A DNA stretch of 49,182 nt from Bacillota bacterium. GTDB lineage: Bacteria; Bacillota; Limnochordia; DTU087. Every line of letters begins with the position of its first letter. Positions within the stretch are counted from its first letter, which is position 1. Shown here one piece after another: positions 34,598 to 42,638 of the stretch. The stretch spans positions 1-49,182 of the forward strand of contig JAAZMR010000127.1 of the NCBI GenBank assembly GCA_012798695.1, written 5' to 3'. A program made the translations under genes and the position numbers. The notes beneath the pieces are model-generated. The model was not told the origin of the DNA. It ran no database searches and was given only the letters and a program-made list of their open reading frames with translations.

Positions 34598-35758
34598 GTG
34601 GATTATTTCCTGACTGAGGAGCAGCAAATGATCAAAGAACTAGCTGCCCGGATCGCCGATGAGAGGATTAAGCCAGTGGCCGGAGAGCTAGATGAGAAGG
34701 AAGAGTTCCCATGGGACCTTATGAAGGTCTTAGCCGACTCTGATCTCTTCGCTGTCTGGGTTCCAGAAGAGTACGGCGGGTTAGGTGGCGGTGTCTTTGA
34801 GCAGGCATTGGTGGTAGAAGAGCTATCCCGAGCATGCAGCGGTGTGGCTGTAAGCTATGCTGCTAGTGGCTTAGGCAGTTTTCCTATTCTCATGTATGGT
34901 TCTGAAGAACAGAAAAAGCGCTATATGCCCGAAATCGCAGGTGGTAAGCGTCTGGCGGCCTTTGCTTTGACCGAGGCCAATGCGGGTAGTGATGTGTCAG
35001 CAATCGCTACAACAGCCACCCGGGATGGGGACGAGTATGTGCTGAATGGTACCAAGCAATGGATCACGAATGGCGGAGAAGCCGATATTTATACAGTGAT
35101 CGCGGTTACCGACAAGACCAAGGGACCTAGGGGAGCGAGTGCCTTTGTCGTAGAGAAAGGTACACCGGGTTTGAGCTTCGGCAAAAAAGAAAAGAAACTG
35201 GGCATCAGGGCATCGGCTACTCGTGAAGTTATCCTAGAGGATTGCCGTATTCCCGCGGATAATCTGCTGGGGCGGGAAGGCTTGGGATTTGTTATAGCTA
35301 TGAAGACCTTTGACAAGACGCGTCCGGGGATTGGAGCTCAAGCCCTCGGGATTGCTCAAGGGGCCCTCGATGCAGCTGTGCAATATGCTCGCCAACGAGA
35401 GCAGTTCGGTCAGCCCATTAGTTCTTTTCAGGGGATACAGTTCATGCTGGCTGATATGGCAACTCAGATCGAGGCAGCTAGGGCGTTGGTCTATTCTGTA
35501 GCAAAGCTGGTCGATAGTGGTGCTAGGGATGTATCCAAGGCGTCAGCTATGGCCAAGCTTTTCGCCTCCGATATGTGCATGAAAGTGACTGTTGATGCGG
35601 TGCAGATTCTTGGGGGATATGGATACATGCGGGAGTATCCGGTGGAAAAAATGATGCGTGATGCCAAGATCACTCAGATCTATGAGGGTACGAATCAGAT
35701 TCAGCGCAATATCATTGCTCTGGAATTGATCAAGGAAGCCGCCCGTCAAGGTAAGTAA
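34598..35758 (+). CDS. Acyl-CoA dehydrogenase (butyryl-CoA dehydrogenase-like)
   Basis: This 386-aa FAD enzyme has ALTEANAGSDVSAI, QWITNGGEADIYTVIAV, YARQREQFGQPISSFQG and the C-terminal IYEGTNQIQRNIIALEL with the catalytic Glu. Chain-length specificity cannot be read off. It is followed by its electron-transfer flavoprotein genes 20 bases downstream, so it probably forms a Bcd-EtfAB-type complex. GTG at 34598 follows GGGAGGG. No thiolase, crotonase or 3-hydroxyacyl-CoA dehydrogenase gene is in the window. Confidence 0.93.
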   Translation: MDYFLTEEQQMIKELAARIADERIKPVAGELDEKEEFPWDLMKVLADSDLFAVWVPEEYGGLGGGVFEQALVVEELSRACSGVAVSYAASGLGSFPILMYGSEEQKKRYMPEIAGGKRLAAFALTEANAGSDVSAIATTATRDGDEYVLNGTKQWITNGGEADIYTVIAVTDKTKGPRGASAFVVEKGTPGLSFGKKEKKLGIRASATREVILEDCRIPADNLLGREGLGFVIAMKTFDKTRPGIGAQALGIAQGALDAAVQYARQREQFGQPISSFQGIQFMLADMATQIEAARALVYSVAKLVDSGARDVSKASAMAKLFASDMCMKVTVDAVQILGGYGYMREYPVEKMMRDAKITQIYEGTNQIQRNIIALELIKEAARQGK

Positions 35759-35778
35759 TAAAGGGGAGAAGGTACCAT

Positions 35779-36555
35779 ATGCATATTGTTGTTTGTATCA
35801 AACAGGTACCCGATCCAAGCCAGGCCCGGATTGATCGGGATACTGGCCTGGTGATCCGGGAAGGTGTAGATAAAATCACCAATCCCTTTGACCTTTATGC
35901 GTTGGAAGAAGCGTTGCGGTTAAGGGAATCTGAAGGTGGACAGGTGACTGCCTTATCCATGGGGCCACCGGCTGCAGCCGAAGCGCTCCGTGATGCAATT
36001 GCCATGGGAGTCGATAATGGGGTCCTGCTCAGTGATAGGCAATTCGCTGGTGCCGATACCTTAGCGACCTCCTATACTTTGGCACAGGCCATTGGCAAAC
36101 TCGACGATGTAAAGCTGATCATCTGTGGTAAGCAGGCAGCGGATGGAGATACAGCACAGGTGGGTCCGGGATTAGCCGCCAATCTAGAGATTCCTCATGT
36201 CACCCAGGTAAGAAAGATTGATCAGATCACACCAGACTTGCTTGTAGTGGAAAGGCTGACAGACACCGGTTACGAAGTTGTTGAGGTGGGGCTACCGGCT
36301 GTTATTACAGTCGTTAAGGAAATCAATGAACCGCGGCTACCGGGTTTGCGGGGTATGATGCGAGCCAAAAAAGCTGAGATCCCGGTATGGGGACCGGAGG
36401 ATATTGAAGCACAGGAAGAGCGTATTGGCTTAAAAGGTTCGCCTACACAGGTGTGGCGTACTTTTGAACCAGAGAGACATCGTCAAGGCGATATGTTAAC
36501 AGGAACAGCTAGTGAACAGGCAGCCGCTCTCTGGGATCGGCTTCGCTCGCTCTAG
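35779..36555 (+). CDS. etfB: Electron transfer flavoprotein beta subunit
   Basis: This 258-aa subunit has VCIKQVPDPSQARID, INPFDLYALEEAL-type region (TNPFDLYALEEALRLRE) and CGKQAADGDTAQVGP. It accepts electrons for, or from, the adjacent acyl-CoA dehydrogenase. The NPFDLYALE stretch with GVDK before it is typical of anaerobe Etfs that bifurcate with NADH. It sits between the dehydrogenase and etfA genes, with 39 bases to etfA. Confidence 0.93.
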   Translation: MHIVVCIKQVPDPSQARIDRDTGLVIREGVDKITNPFDLYALEEALRLRESEGGQVTALSMGPPAAAEALRDAIAMGVDNGVLLSDRQFAGADTLATSYTLAQAIGKLDDVKLIICGKQAADGDTAQVGPGLAANLEIPHVTQVRKIDQITPDLLVVERLTDTGYEVVEVGLPAVITVVKEINEPRLPGLRGMMRAKKAEIPVWGPEDIEAQEERIGLKGSPTQVWRTFEPERHRQGDMLTGTASEQAAALWDRLRSL

Positions 36556-36594
36556 ATATTCCTACGAGGAAAGTGTATCAGGAGGAACGAGAGT

Positions 36595-37800
36595 ATGGAG
36601 ATCAGAGTTCGAACCGAGGATTGCACAATCTGTGGGGCTTGTGTGGAGGACTGCCCTTTTGGGGCTATCATTCTGGGGGAAGAGGGCCCAGAGTTTGATG
36701 AGAGCTGTACCCTATGCGGCGCATGTGTGGAAACTTGCCCCACAAACGCCATTCATATGGTAGGAGACGAAAAGACAGAACCATTGAGCCAGCAAACGGA
36801 GTCACAGAATAATCAAGGCAAGGGGGGAGTATGGGTATTTGCAGAACAGCGAGAAGGCCAGTTAGCTAGCGTAGTTCTGGAACTCCTCGGTGAAGGCAAA
36901 AACATTGCTTCCCAGCTGGGAGAGCCTTTAGCTTGTATATTACTGGGTGATCAAGTAGAGCACCTTGCCGAAGAGCTGATGGAGTTCGGGGCAGACCTGG
37001 TCTATCTGGCTGCAGCGCCGGAGCTAAGCAGTTATCGAGACGATCTATATTCAGAGGCACTTGCACACATAGTACAGACGTATCAGCCATCGATTCTGTT
37101 GATCGGGGGAACTGCCCATGGTCGTTCTCTGGCACCAAGGGTAGCAACCAGCCTAAGAACTGGGCTTACCGCGGATTGTACGGGTTTTGCCCTAGATGAA
37201 GACGGTAATTTACTGCAAACCCGCCCTGCCTTTGGGGGCAACTTGATGGCTACCATTCGATGTCCCCACCACAGGCCGCAGATGGCAACAGTGCGTCCTA
37301 AAGTTTTCCAGCCATCCAGTAGGCATCCAGGTCGGAGAGGAGAGGTCATCAGGGTGGATTTGCCTGCCTTGCACCCTTGGGCCCGTATCCTGAAAGTCGC
37401 TAATGAAAGCACTATGGGGCCCAACCTGAGTGAGGCCGACATAGTGGTCTCCGGTGGTCGGGGATTGGGCAACTCTGAGAATTTCCGCTTGGTCGAAGAA
37501 TTGGCCGAAGCTTTGGGTGGAGCGGTAGGTGCATCCCGAGCCGTAGTCGACGCGGGTTGGGTAAGCTATCCCCATCAGGTCGGGCAGACCGGCCGCACCG
37601 TGGCACCCAAACTTTATATTGCTTGTGGAATTAGTGGTGCCATCCAGCATCTGGTGGGCATGCAATCTGCGGACATAATCGTGGCCATTAACAGGGACCC
37701 AGATGCCCCGATTTTCAGTGTGGCTACATACGGCATAGTGGGGGAAGTAGAGGCAGTGATCCCTGCTTTGATTCGGGAAATAAAAAACGATAGGTCTTAG
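36595..37800 (+). CDS. etfA: Electron transfer flavoprotein alpha subunit with ferredoxin domain
   Basis: This 401-aa protein is a fusion. Residues 1-60 form a two-cluster ferredoxin ([32 protein letters not shown]), and residues 75-401 are EtfA with the FAD domain ([61 protein letters not shown]). Such fusions occur in anaerobes where the Etf exchanges electrons with ferredoxin, as in acetogenic caffeyl-CoA-type systems. AGGAGG precedes the ATG. It converges with the membrane gene on the other strand. Confidence 0.94.
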   Translation: MEIRVRTEDCTICGACVEDCPFGAIILGEEGPEFDESCTLCGACVETCPTNAIHMVGDEKTEPLSQQTESQNNQGKGGVWVFAEQREGQLASVVLELLGEGKNIASQLGEPLACILLGDQVEHLAEELMEFGADLVYLAAAPELSSYRDDLYSEALAHIVQTYQPSILLIGGTAHGRSLAPRVATSLRTGLTADCTGFALDEDGNLLQTRPAFGGNLMATIRCPHHRPQMATVRPKVFQPSSRHPGRRGEVIRVDLPALHPWARILKVANESTMGPNLSEADIVVSGGRGLGNSENFRLVEELAEALGGAVGASRAVVDAGWVSYPHQVGQTGRTVAPKLYIACGISGAIQHLVGMQSADIIVAINRDPDAPIFSVATYGIVGEVEAVIPALIREIKNDRS

Positions 37801-37840
37801 ACAATACCGACAAGGCTTTTGGAGGGTGTTTCATGGGTCT

Positions 37841-39094
37841 TCAATAAGCACTTAGCTCAGAATGCAGGTAATCAGCGAAGGCTGCCGCCTCCTGTTTGAG
37901 CCTGGTTGTGGGGGGGATGACTAGGGCTAGGCGCTGTCGCCAAAGATGATCAGGCCAAAGGGGAATCCATGATCCCATGAGTGGTTCCGCAAAACCAGTC
38001 GATTCTGTAGAGTTGTCTCTTGCAGCATCGCTGCCCCAACTAGTAGACAACTGCTCGGCTAGTTCAGCAGGTACAAGCATAAGATCCGGTGTTTTGCCTG
38101 TGAGGAATGCACCATAGATCTCCAGCGCGAAATCTCCGGCCTGGTTGCAACCTTGGACCATGGGCCTGCCATCATCCGTATTGGCCAGAGTATTGTAAGC
38201 TGTAACTAGGTTCTGCAATAGAGCATCCTCAGGTTCTAATGCCTGGTACCAAAAGACTAGGCCGGGTGGCTCCGGGGTGATAGCTGTGTCGGGGCGAGAG
38301 ACCCTGTTTAGGTATTGCCAGAGAGCTGATCCGACGAAAAGGCAGCCGATCACTAGAGGAATGGCCCAATGGCGTATCCAATGATCAGCGAAAGGGGAGC
38401 CTAGTGTCAAGGATTCTTGCTGTAGCTCGCTATCTTCTAGGCTGGGTATTGGGGGAGTATCGTTAGCCATATCGTCCCAGCGGCGCTTACGCTCGATCAG
38501 GGCCGTTTTCTTTATTTCTAGATAAGCACGGTGCTCGTAGAGCCAGTCACTGGCCCGAGGTTCGCTTTCTTGTTCTAGTTGTGCCCAATAGTCGAAAGTA
38601 ACCAGGTGCCGTAAGAAGATGATCAACAGCTGCCACCAGATCTCGCCTAATAGCCAGACAGATACTACTCCCAAAAAGGGGCCAAAAGTGAGAATCGATG
38701 GCTTAAGGAAGATGGCCAAAATCACCGGCATTACCGGCACGAGAGCTATGAATGCTGCGAGGCGACCACGGCCGTATCGCCGCTCACCCCACTGCGCCAA
38801 GTGGGCAGCGATTGGAGACAGTAGGGTGCAGATCGCGATAAAGGGGAGCCAGGGCACCATGGCCCCGAGAACAATGGAGACTCGTTGGGACAGCGCCCCT
38901 TCCTGCATGATCATGGCCGCAATGCTCCATAGGCTGATGGCTGAGAGCAGAGGTATTTCTCCAGCGAGCAATCCTGCTATAGCTAGAGTTTTTGCATCGG
39001 TCTTGGTTAAGAGCGTGGTTTCGATCCACTTATGACAGTGTTTTAGCTTATTATTGGGTGGCTCTTTGGTATTGTGATCTATGGCTATATACAC
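37841..39094 (-). CDS. Membrane protein with solute-binding-protein-like C-terminal domain
   Basis: I do not recognise this 417-aa protein as a whole. Four hydrophobic helices lie at about residues 36-63, 72-98, 111-130 and 135-162, followed by a charged loop (170-235) and a fifth helix (241-262). Residues 278-417 look like pieces of an extracellular solute-binding protein: GLVFWYQALEPEDALLQNLV near the start, DLMLVPAELAEQL, then VIPPTTRLKQEAAAFADYLH at the end. The domain is about half the usual length, so the central part is missing. The start (GTG 39094) is uncertain: GAGAGG abuts it. No ABC permease or ATPase is adjacent. Confidence 0.6.
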   Translation of the reverse strand: MYIAIDHNTKEPPNNKLKHCHKWIETTLLTKTDAKTLAIAGLLAGEIPLLSAISLWSIAAMIMQEGALSQRVSIVLGAMVPWLPFIAICTLLSPIAAHLAQWGERRYGRGRLAAFIALVPVMPVILAIFLKPSILTFGPFLGVVSVWLLGEIWWQLLIIFLRHLVTFDYWAQLEQESEPRASDWLYEHRAYLEIKKTALIERKRRWDDMANDTPPIPSLEDSELQQESLTLGSPFADHWIRHWAIPLVIGCLFVGSALWQYLNRVSRPDTAITPEPPGLVFWYQALEPEDALLQNLVTAYNTLANTDDGRPMVQGCNQAGDFALEIYGAFLTGKTPDLMLVPAELAEQLSTSWGSDAARDNSTESTGFAEPLMGSWIPLWPDHLWRQRLALVIPPTTRLKQEAAAFADYLHSELSAY

Positions 39095-39487
39095 CTCTCT
39101 TTAGAAAAGAGAGCCAGAGAGCATACGAATACTCTCTGGCTGCAATCAGACTGCCCGTCAGCTTTGAGTGCTATGTGGGTGGCGTGCATTGTCAGGGCTG
39201 GTTTCGTTTTCCCCTTGCTTTTGGCTTTACCTGTTGGGACAATCGCTGCACCTCAGGGTCAGTCAGTGGTTCACCAACTTCGTATTGAGTCATCTGCTGG
39301 GTATTTTGATGAGGCTGTTGGGAAGCCTGTTGATCTTGACGCTTTCGGCGTTTGGATTTGGCCAAGTGGTGGTGCCTCCTCTACTGGTTTTGGGCTCACT
39401 TCAAGGTGGCCCAAGCATATTATCCCAGTGTATCTGGAACACCATACTGGTAGAGTGACACTCTTTTGGTTGATCATGGAGGTAGAG
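39095..39487. other. Intergenic region between membrane gene and nfo
   Basis: These 393 bases hold short overlapping frames on both strands with no recognisable product. The frame of nfo is open upstream, but residues before the ATG at 39488 do not resemble Nfo. The only clear structure is the hairpin at 39112-39141. Confidence 0.4.
39112..39141 (-). terminator. Hairpin in the leader of the membrane gene (possible attenuator)
   Basis: AGCCAGAGAG (39112-39121) pairs perfectly with CTCTCTGGCT (39132-39141) over a 10-base loop. Read on the minus strand it is followed by TCTTTTCT and then the gene's GAGAGG and start codon. It could be a leader terminator or an mRNA stabiliser. Confidence 0.5.
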
Positions 39488-40333
39488 ATGATTATTGGTG
39501 CTCATTTATCAATAGCGAAGGGAATGCCTGCTGCTGTTGAGCAGCTAAAAGCTATAGCAGGCAATGCTTTCCAGTTTTTTACCCGCAATCCCCGCGGAGG
39601 TAGGGCTCGGGATATTCTGGCAAGGGAGGTCCAAGAATTTAAGCAACTCCGAGAAGCTGCAGGTGTTAAATGTGTAGTTGGCCACATGCCTTATACGATC
39701 AATTTGGCGACTAATCGGCCAGATATCTATACCTTCGGGAAGACTACGTTACTGGCAGATCTGCAGCGTTTTGATCAGACCGGAGTTGACTATCTGGTGT
39801 TGCATCCAGGGAGCCATCTCGGGGATGGAAGTGAGATGGGGATCAGACGCATCGTCGAGGCCCTTACATATGTCCTCGAGGGATATCAGGGGGGCAATAT
39901 CGCGTTACTATTGGAGACAATGTCAGGGCAAGGTACGGAGATCGGTGGAGACCTAGCAGAATTGGAGGAGGTCTTTGCGAGGCTGGGTTGGCCTGAGCAG
40001 ATAGGGGTATGTCTAGATACCTGCCACCTGCTGGCGGCAGGTCACGATCTAACCAGCATAGAAGGTCTAGACCAATTGGTGGAAAGGCTAGATGATGGTC
40101 TTGGCCTAGAACGGGTCAAGCTGGTACACTTAAATGACTCCAAGAAAGAGCGGGGCAGTCATGCTGACCGCCATGCAAATATCGGCCAGGGCACTCTAGG
40201 GATAGAGGGGATTGTTAAGATAATCAATCATCCCGCCTTGAGAAATCTGCCTTTTGTTCTGGAGACGCCGGTAAATAACTACCTGGAGTATGGAACGGAG
40301 ATCGAGCTGGTGCGGCAGCTGCGGACTCGCTAG
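39488..40333 (+). CDS. nfo: Endonuclease IV (AP endonuclease)
   Basis: This 281-aa TIM-barrel enzyme cuts DNA 5' to abasic sites. It contains IGAHLSIAKG, HPGSHLGDG, LLETMSGQGTEIG, CLDTCHLLAAGHD and LNDSKKERGSHADRHANIGQG, the full tri-zinc ligand set. The ATG at 39488 lies behind GGAGGT; the longer in-frame extension lacks family similarity. It is not linked in function to the cobalamin genes behind it. Confidence 0.96.
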   Translation: MIIGAHLSIAKGMPAAVEQLKAIAGNAFQFFTRNPRGGRARDILAREVQEFKQLREAAGVKCVVGHMPYTINLATNRPDIYTFGKTTLLADLQRFDQTGVDYLVLHPGSHLGDGSEMGIRRIVEALTYVLEGYQGGNIALLLETMSGQGTEIGGDLAELEEVFARLGWPEQIGVCLDTCHLLAAGHDLTSIEGLDQLVERLDDGLGLERVKLVHLNDSKKERGSHADRHANIGQGTLGIEGIVKIINHPALRNLPFVLETPVNNYLEYGTEIELVRQLRTR

Positions 40334-40371
40334 AGCCCGTGTGTAGATGTACCGACTTGCTGAATCGGGAG

Positions 40372-40377
40372 TATAAT
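40372..40377 (+). promoter_or_regulatory. Candidate -10 box for the cobalamin operon
   Basis: A consensus TATAAT lies 36 bases after nfo and about 120 bases before the riboswitch. No good -35 is present at 17 bases, so this is only a candidate. Confidence 0.4.
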
Positions 40378-40498
40378 TAGGGGCTAGGATATAAGTGGAA
40401 TCTTAGCAGGATTTGAGCATGCAGCGCCGAAGAAGTCCTAGAGAATGCTAGGCAATATCGGTGGTCGCTTAGACCACTACCATGAAAAATGAATAGTG

Positions 40499-40690
40499 TA
40501 CCTCAGGTGCCCCCATATCAGGGGAGAATAGGGAAGTTGGGCGAGCCTTTGGGCTCGTAACCACGCGGTCGCGCCACTGTCGCTGGGGAATGACCAATAC
40601 TCACTCGCTGCTCGCGGGGAAGGGTATGGTGAGATGATGAACCGGTAGCCAGGAGACCTGCCTGAGGATTGAACCAGTAACCTTCGCGGA
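40499..40690 (+). promoter_or_regulatory. Cobalamin riboswitch
   Basis: The leader has the B12 box AGCCAGGAGACCTGCCTG (40647-40664), the conserved GCGCCACTGTCGCTGGGAA-like segment near 40571, and a 5' part with AGGTGCCCCCA and GAATAGGGAA. It controls the operon starting with btuF: adenosylcobalamin binding should favour the terminator downstream. Between nfo and the aptamer there is an extra hairpin GGTGGTC/GACCACT (40460-40477). Confidence 0.95.
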
Positions 40691-40752
40691 AAGGGGACGG
40701 TACACGCAGACTTGGCTTGATGCCATAGTGCGCATCACGCCAAGTGAATTAG

Positions 40753-40782
40753 TCCTCTCACCTTACTGGTAGAGGATTTTTT
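40753..40782 (+). terminator. Riboswitch expression-platform terminator
   Basis: TCCTCT (40753-40758) pairs with AGAGGA (40771-40776), followed by TTTTTT. An upstream arm ACTTGGC/GCCAAGT (40710-40744) may be the competing structure. The first gene starts 43 bases later. Confidence 0.85.
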
Positions 40783-40824
40783 GATCCTATAATACCCAAG
40801 ACAAACCTAAGAGAGGTGATTCAC

Positions 40825-41748
40825 ATGCAGTTTCAGCGGATTTCAGCTTCAAGAATTCTCTTACTCATGGCCGTGATTATGTTTCTGGTTCTGCCAGGGC
40901 CTACTTTAGCCCAAGATAGCCCAGGGACAGGTTTCCCAGTAGTTGTTATTGATGGATTGGGGCGGGAAATATCAATAAGAAAGCCTCCCCAGAGAATCGT
41001 TTCTCTCACTCCCAGTGTTACGGAAAATCTATTCGCTCTCGGCCTGGATGAGCAGATAGTTGGGGTGAGCAACTATAGTGATTATCCAGCAGCGGCCCAG
41101 AGCAAACCAGTAGTCGGAGATGCCTTTCAGCTGAACTATGAGGCAATTCTGCTCTTGGAACCGGATCTGATCATTGGTGATGCCCAATTGGTCAAAAACT
41201 ATATGGTCAAGTTAGAAGAGCTGGGATTACCTGTCTTGGCCATTAACCCCGCCAACCTACAGGAAGTAATGGACTCCATGCTGCTTTTGGGACAGGCAAC
41301 CGGTGCCATTAGTGCAGCCACTCGGGTAACAGCCGAGATGCAAGAGCAAGTTCACTATGTACAGACAGCTATTCAAGATCTTCCCCAAAAGGCTAGACCA
41401 TTGGTTTTCGTCGAAGTGTGGGATGAGCCCCTGATGACGTGTGGCCCTGGTAGTTTCATGCAGGAGCTCATAGAATTAGCCGGTGGACACAATCTTGCCG
41501 CTGATGCCGGTGGTGCCTGGATCGAATACAGCAGCGAATTGGTAGTGGAAAGAGACCCAGATGTAATTCTGTTGACCAGGCCCTATAGGGATGAACTAAT
41601 GGCTAGAAGTGCATGGCAGGGAATCAGTGCAGTAAAAGAGGGTCGGGTGGTAGAGGTAGATTCTGATCCGTTCGTGCGGACGACCCCCAGACTAGCTGAT
41701 GCTTTGGTAGATCTGGCGGCGATTTTGCATCCCGAGAAATTTCAGTAA
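40825..41748 (+). CDS. btuF: Cobalamin-type ABC transporter substrate-binding protein (BtuF-like)
   Basis: This 307-aa PF01497 protein has a signal peptide (LLLMAVIMFLVLPGPTLAQ), then RIVSLTPSVTENLFALGL, VGVSNYSDYP and EPDLIIGD. The riboswitch in front makes a corrinoid the likely ligand, although iron-siderophore proteins share the fold. Unusually for a Gram-positive binding protein, the signal peptide has no lipobox cysteine, so the protein would be released or periplasmic. ATG at 40825 follows GAGAGGTG. Confidence 0.9.
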   Translation: MQFQRISASRILLLMAVIMFLVLPGPTLAQDSPGTGFPVVVIDGLGREISIRKPPQRIVSLTPSVTENLFALGLDEQIVGVSNYSDYPAAAQSKPVVGDAFQLNYEAILLLEPDLIIGDAQLVKNYMVKLEELGLPVLAINPANLQEVMDSMLLLGQATGAISAATRVTAEMQEQVHYVQTAIQDLPQKARPLVFVEVWDEPLMTCGPGSFMQELIELAGGHNLAADAGGAWIEYSSELVVERDPDVILLTRPYRDELMARSAWQGISAVKEGRVVEVDSDPFVRTTPRLADALVDLAAILHPEKFQ

Positions 41749-41763
41749 AGTGGTGTTTTACTC

Positions 41764-42558
41764 ATGGCCAAGCAACTGGTTGTTGGAAATCTAAGTTTTG
41801 GCTACGATATACGTCCAATTATGCAGGATATAAGCTTCACGGTCTCATCCGGGGAAATGCTGGGGATCATAGGCCCTAATGGGTCGGGAAAAACCACGCT
41901 GCTGAAGCTGATCAGCCAGCTCCTTGTGCCGGATGAGGGGAGAGTTCTGATTGATGGGGAAGATACCAGCCTGTGGTCCCATCGCACCTTGGCAAGAACT
42001 ATGGCTGTAGTGCCTCAAGAAACCCAGATCAGGTTTGATTTTACTGTAGAAGAAATCGTGGAAATGGGGCGGAGCCCCTACCTAGGCCGTTTTCAGGCCA
42101 TGACTAAGCATGATCGGGAGATTGTGGTTGAAGCCATGCGAGCTACGAGTGTCCTGCCTCTGGCAAAGCGATCGATCATGGAGTTGTCTGGAGGGGAAAG
42201 ACAGCGGGTGATTGTGGCTAGGGCGCTTGCCCAAGAACCCCAGGTGCTATTGCTGGATGAACCTACAGCTTCCTTAGATATTAATCACGAAGTAGAGATC
42301 TTTGAACTACTGAGGACGCTGACCATCCAGGAAGGATTAGTGAGTATCGCTGTTTTGCATGATCTCAATCTGGCTGCCGAGTATTGTGATCGTTTGCTCT
42401 TGCTCTCTCAAGGCCGAGTGGCGGCAGAGGGGTTTGCTGAAGAGGTGCTGACCGAGGAGATCATCTCATCGGTTTATGGGATAGATGTGGTTGTGTACAA
42501 GAATCTCGTGACCGGGCGGCCCCAGATCCAGGCCCTGGCCCCCAGTTTGAATAGGTAA
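41764..42558 (+). CDS. btuD: Cobalamin-type ABC transporter ATP-binding protein (BtuD-like)
   Basis: This 264-aa ATPase of the FecE/BtuD type has Walker A IGPNGSGKTTLLKL, signature LSGGERQRVIVARAL, Walker B VLLLDEPTASLD and the switch His in LHDLNLAAEYCD. It starts 15 bases after btuF. A BtuC/FecCD permease gene, normally between the two, is absent here. Confidence 0.93.
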   Translation: MAKQLVVGNLSFGYDIRPIMQDISFTVSSGEMLGIIGPNGSGKTTLLKLISQLLVPDEGRVLIDGEDTSLWSHRTLARTMAVVPQETQIRFDFTVEEIVEMGRSPYLGRFQAMTKHDREIVVEAMRATSVLPLAKRSIMELSGGERQRVIVARALAQEPQVLLLDEPTASLDINHEVEIFELLRTLTIQEGLVSIAVLHDLNLAAEYCDRLLLLSQGRVAAEGFAEEVLTEEIISSVYGIDVVVYKNLVTGRPQIQALAPSLNR

Positions 42559-42596
42559 ATAGATAGGCAAACAAGCAGTTAATCTAGGAGAGGGGG

Positions 42597-42636
42597 GAGC
42601 TAGTATCGGCTCTCCAGGAGTCGGATACTAGTGCTC
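42597..42636 (+). promoter_or_regulatory. Hairpin at the start of the second btuF gene
   Basis: GAGCTAGTATC (42597-42607) pairs with GATACTAGTGCTC (42624-42636) in an 11-bp helix with a 2-base bulge. The 16-base loop exposes AGGAG (42616-42620), and the TTG start comes two bases after the stem. This would place the ribosome site in the loop and may control translation. Confidence 0.55.
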
Positions 42637-42638
42637 GA

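Noticed and set aside
39168-39458. 96-codon hydrophobic frame on the plus strand before nfo
   Set aside because: There is no ribosome site or recognisable family, and it runs across the gap in a different frame from any neighbour. Probably chance.
39074-39487. In-frame extension of nfo by 138 codons
   Set aside because: The residues do not resemble Nfo, and a GGAGGT box with ATG at 39488 gives the exact family N terminus.
40788-40793. TATAAT just behind the riboswitch terminator as an internal promoter
   Set aside because: No -35 box stands at a proper distance; the AT-rich terminator tail makes a chance match likely.
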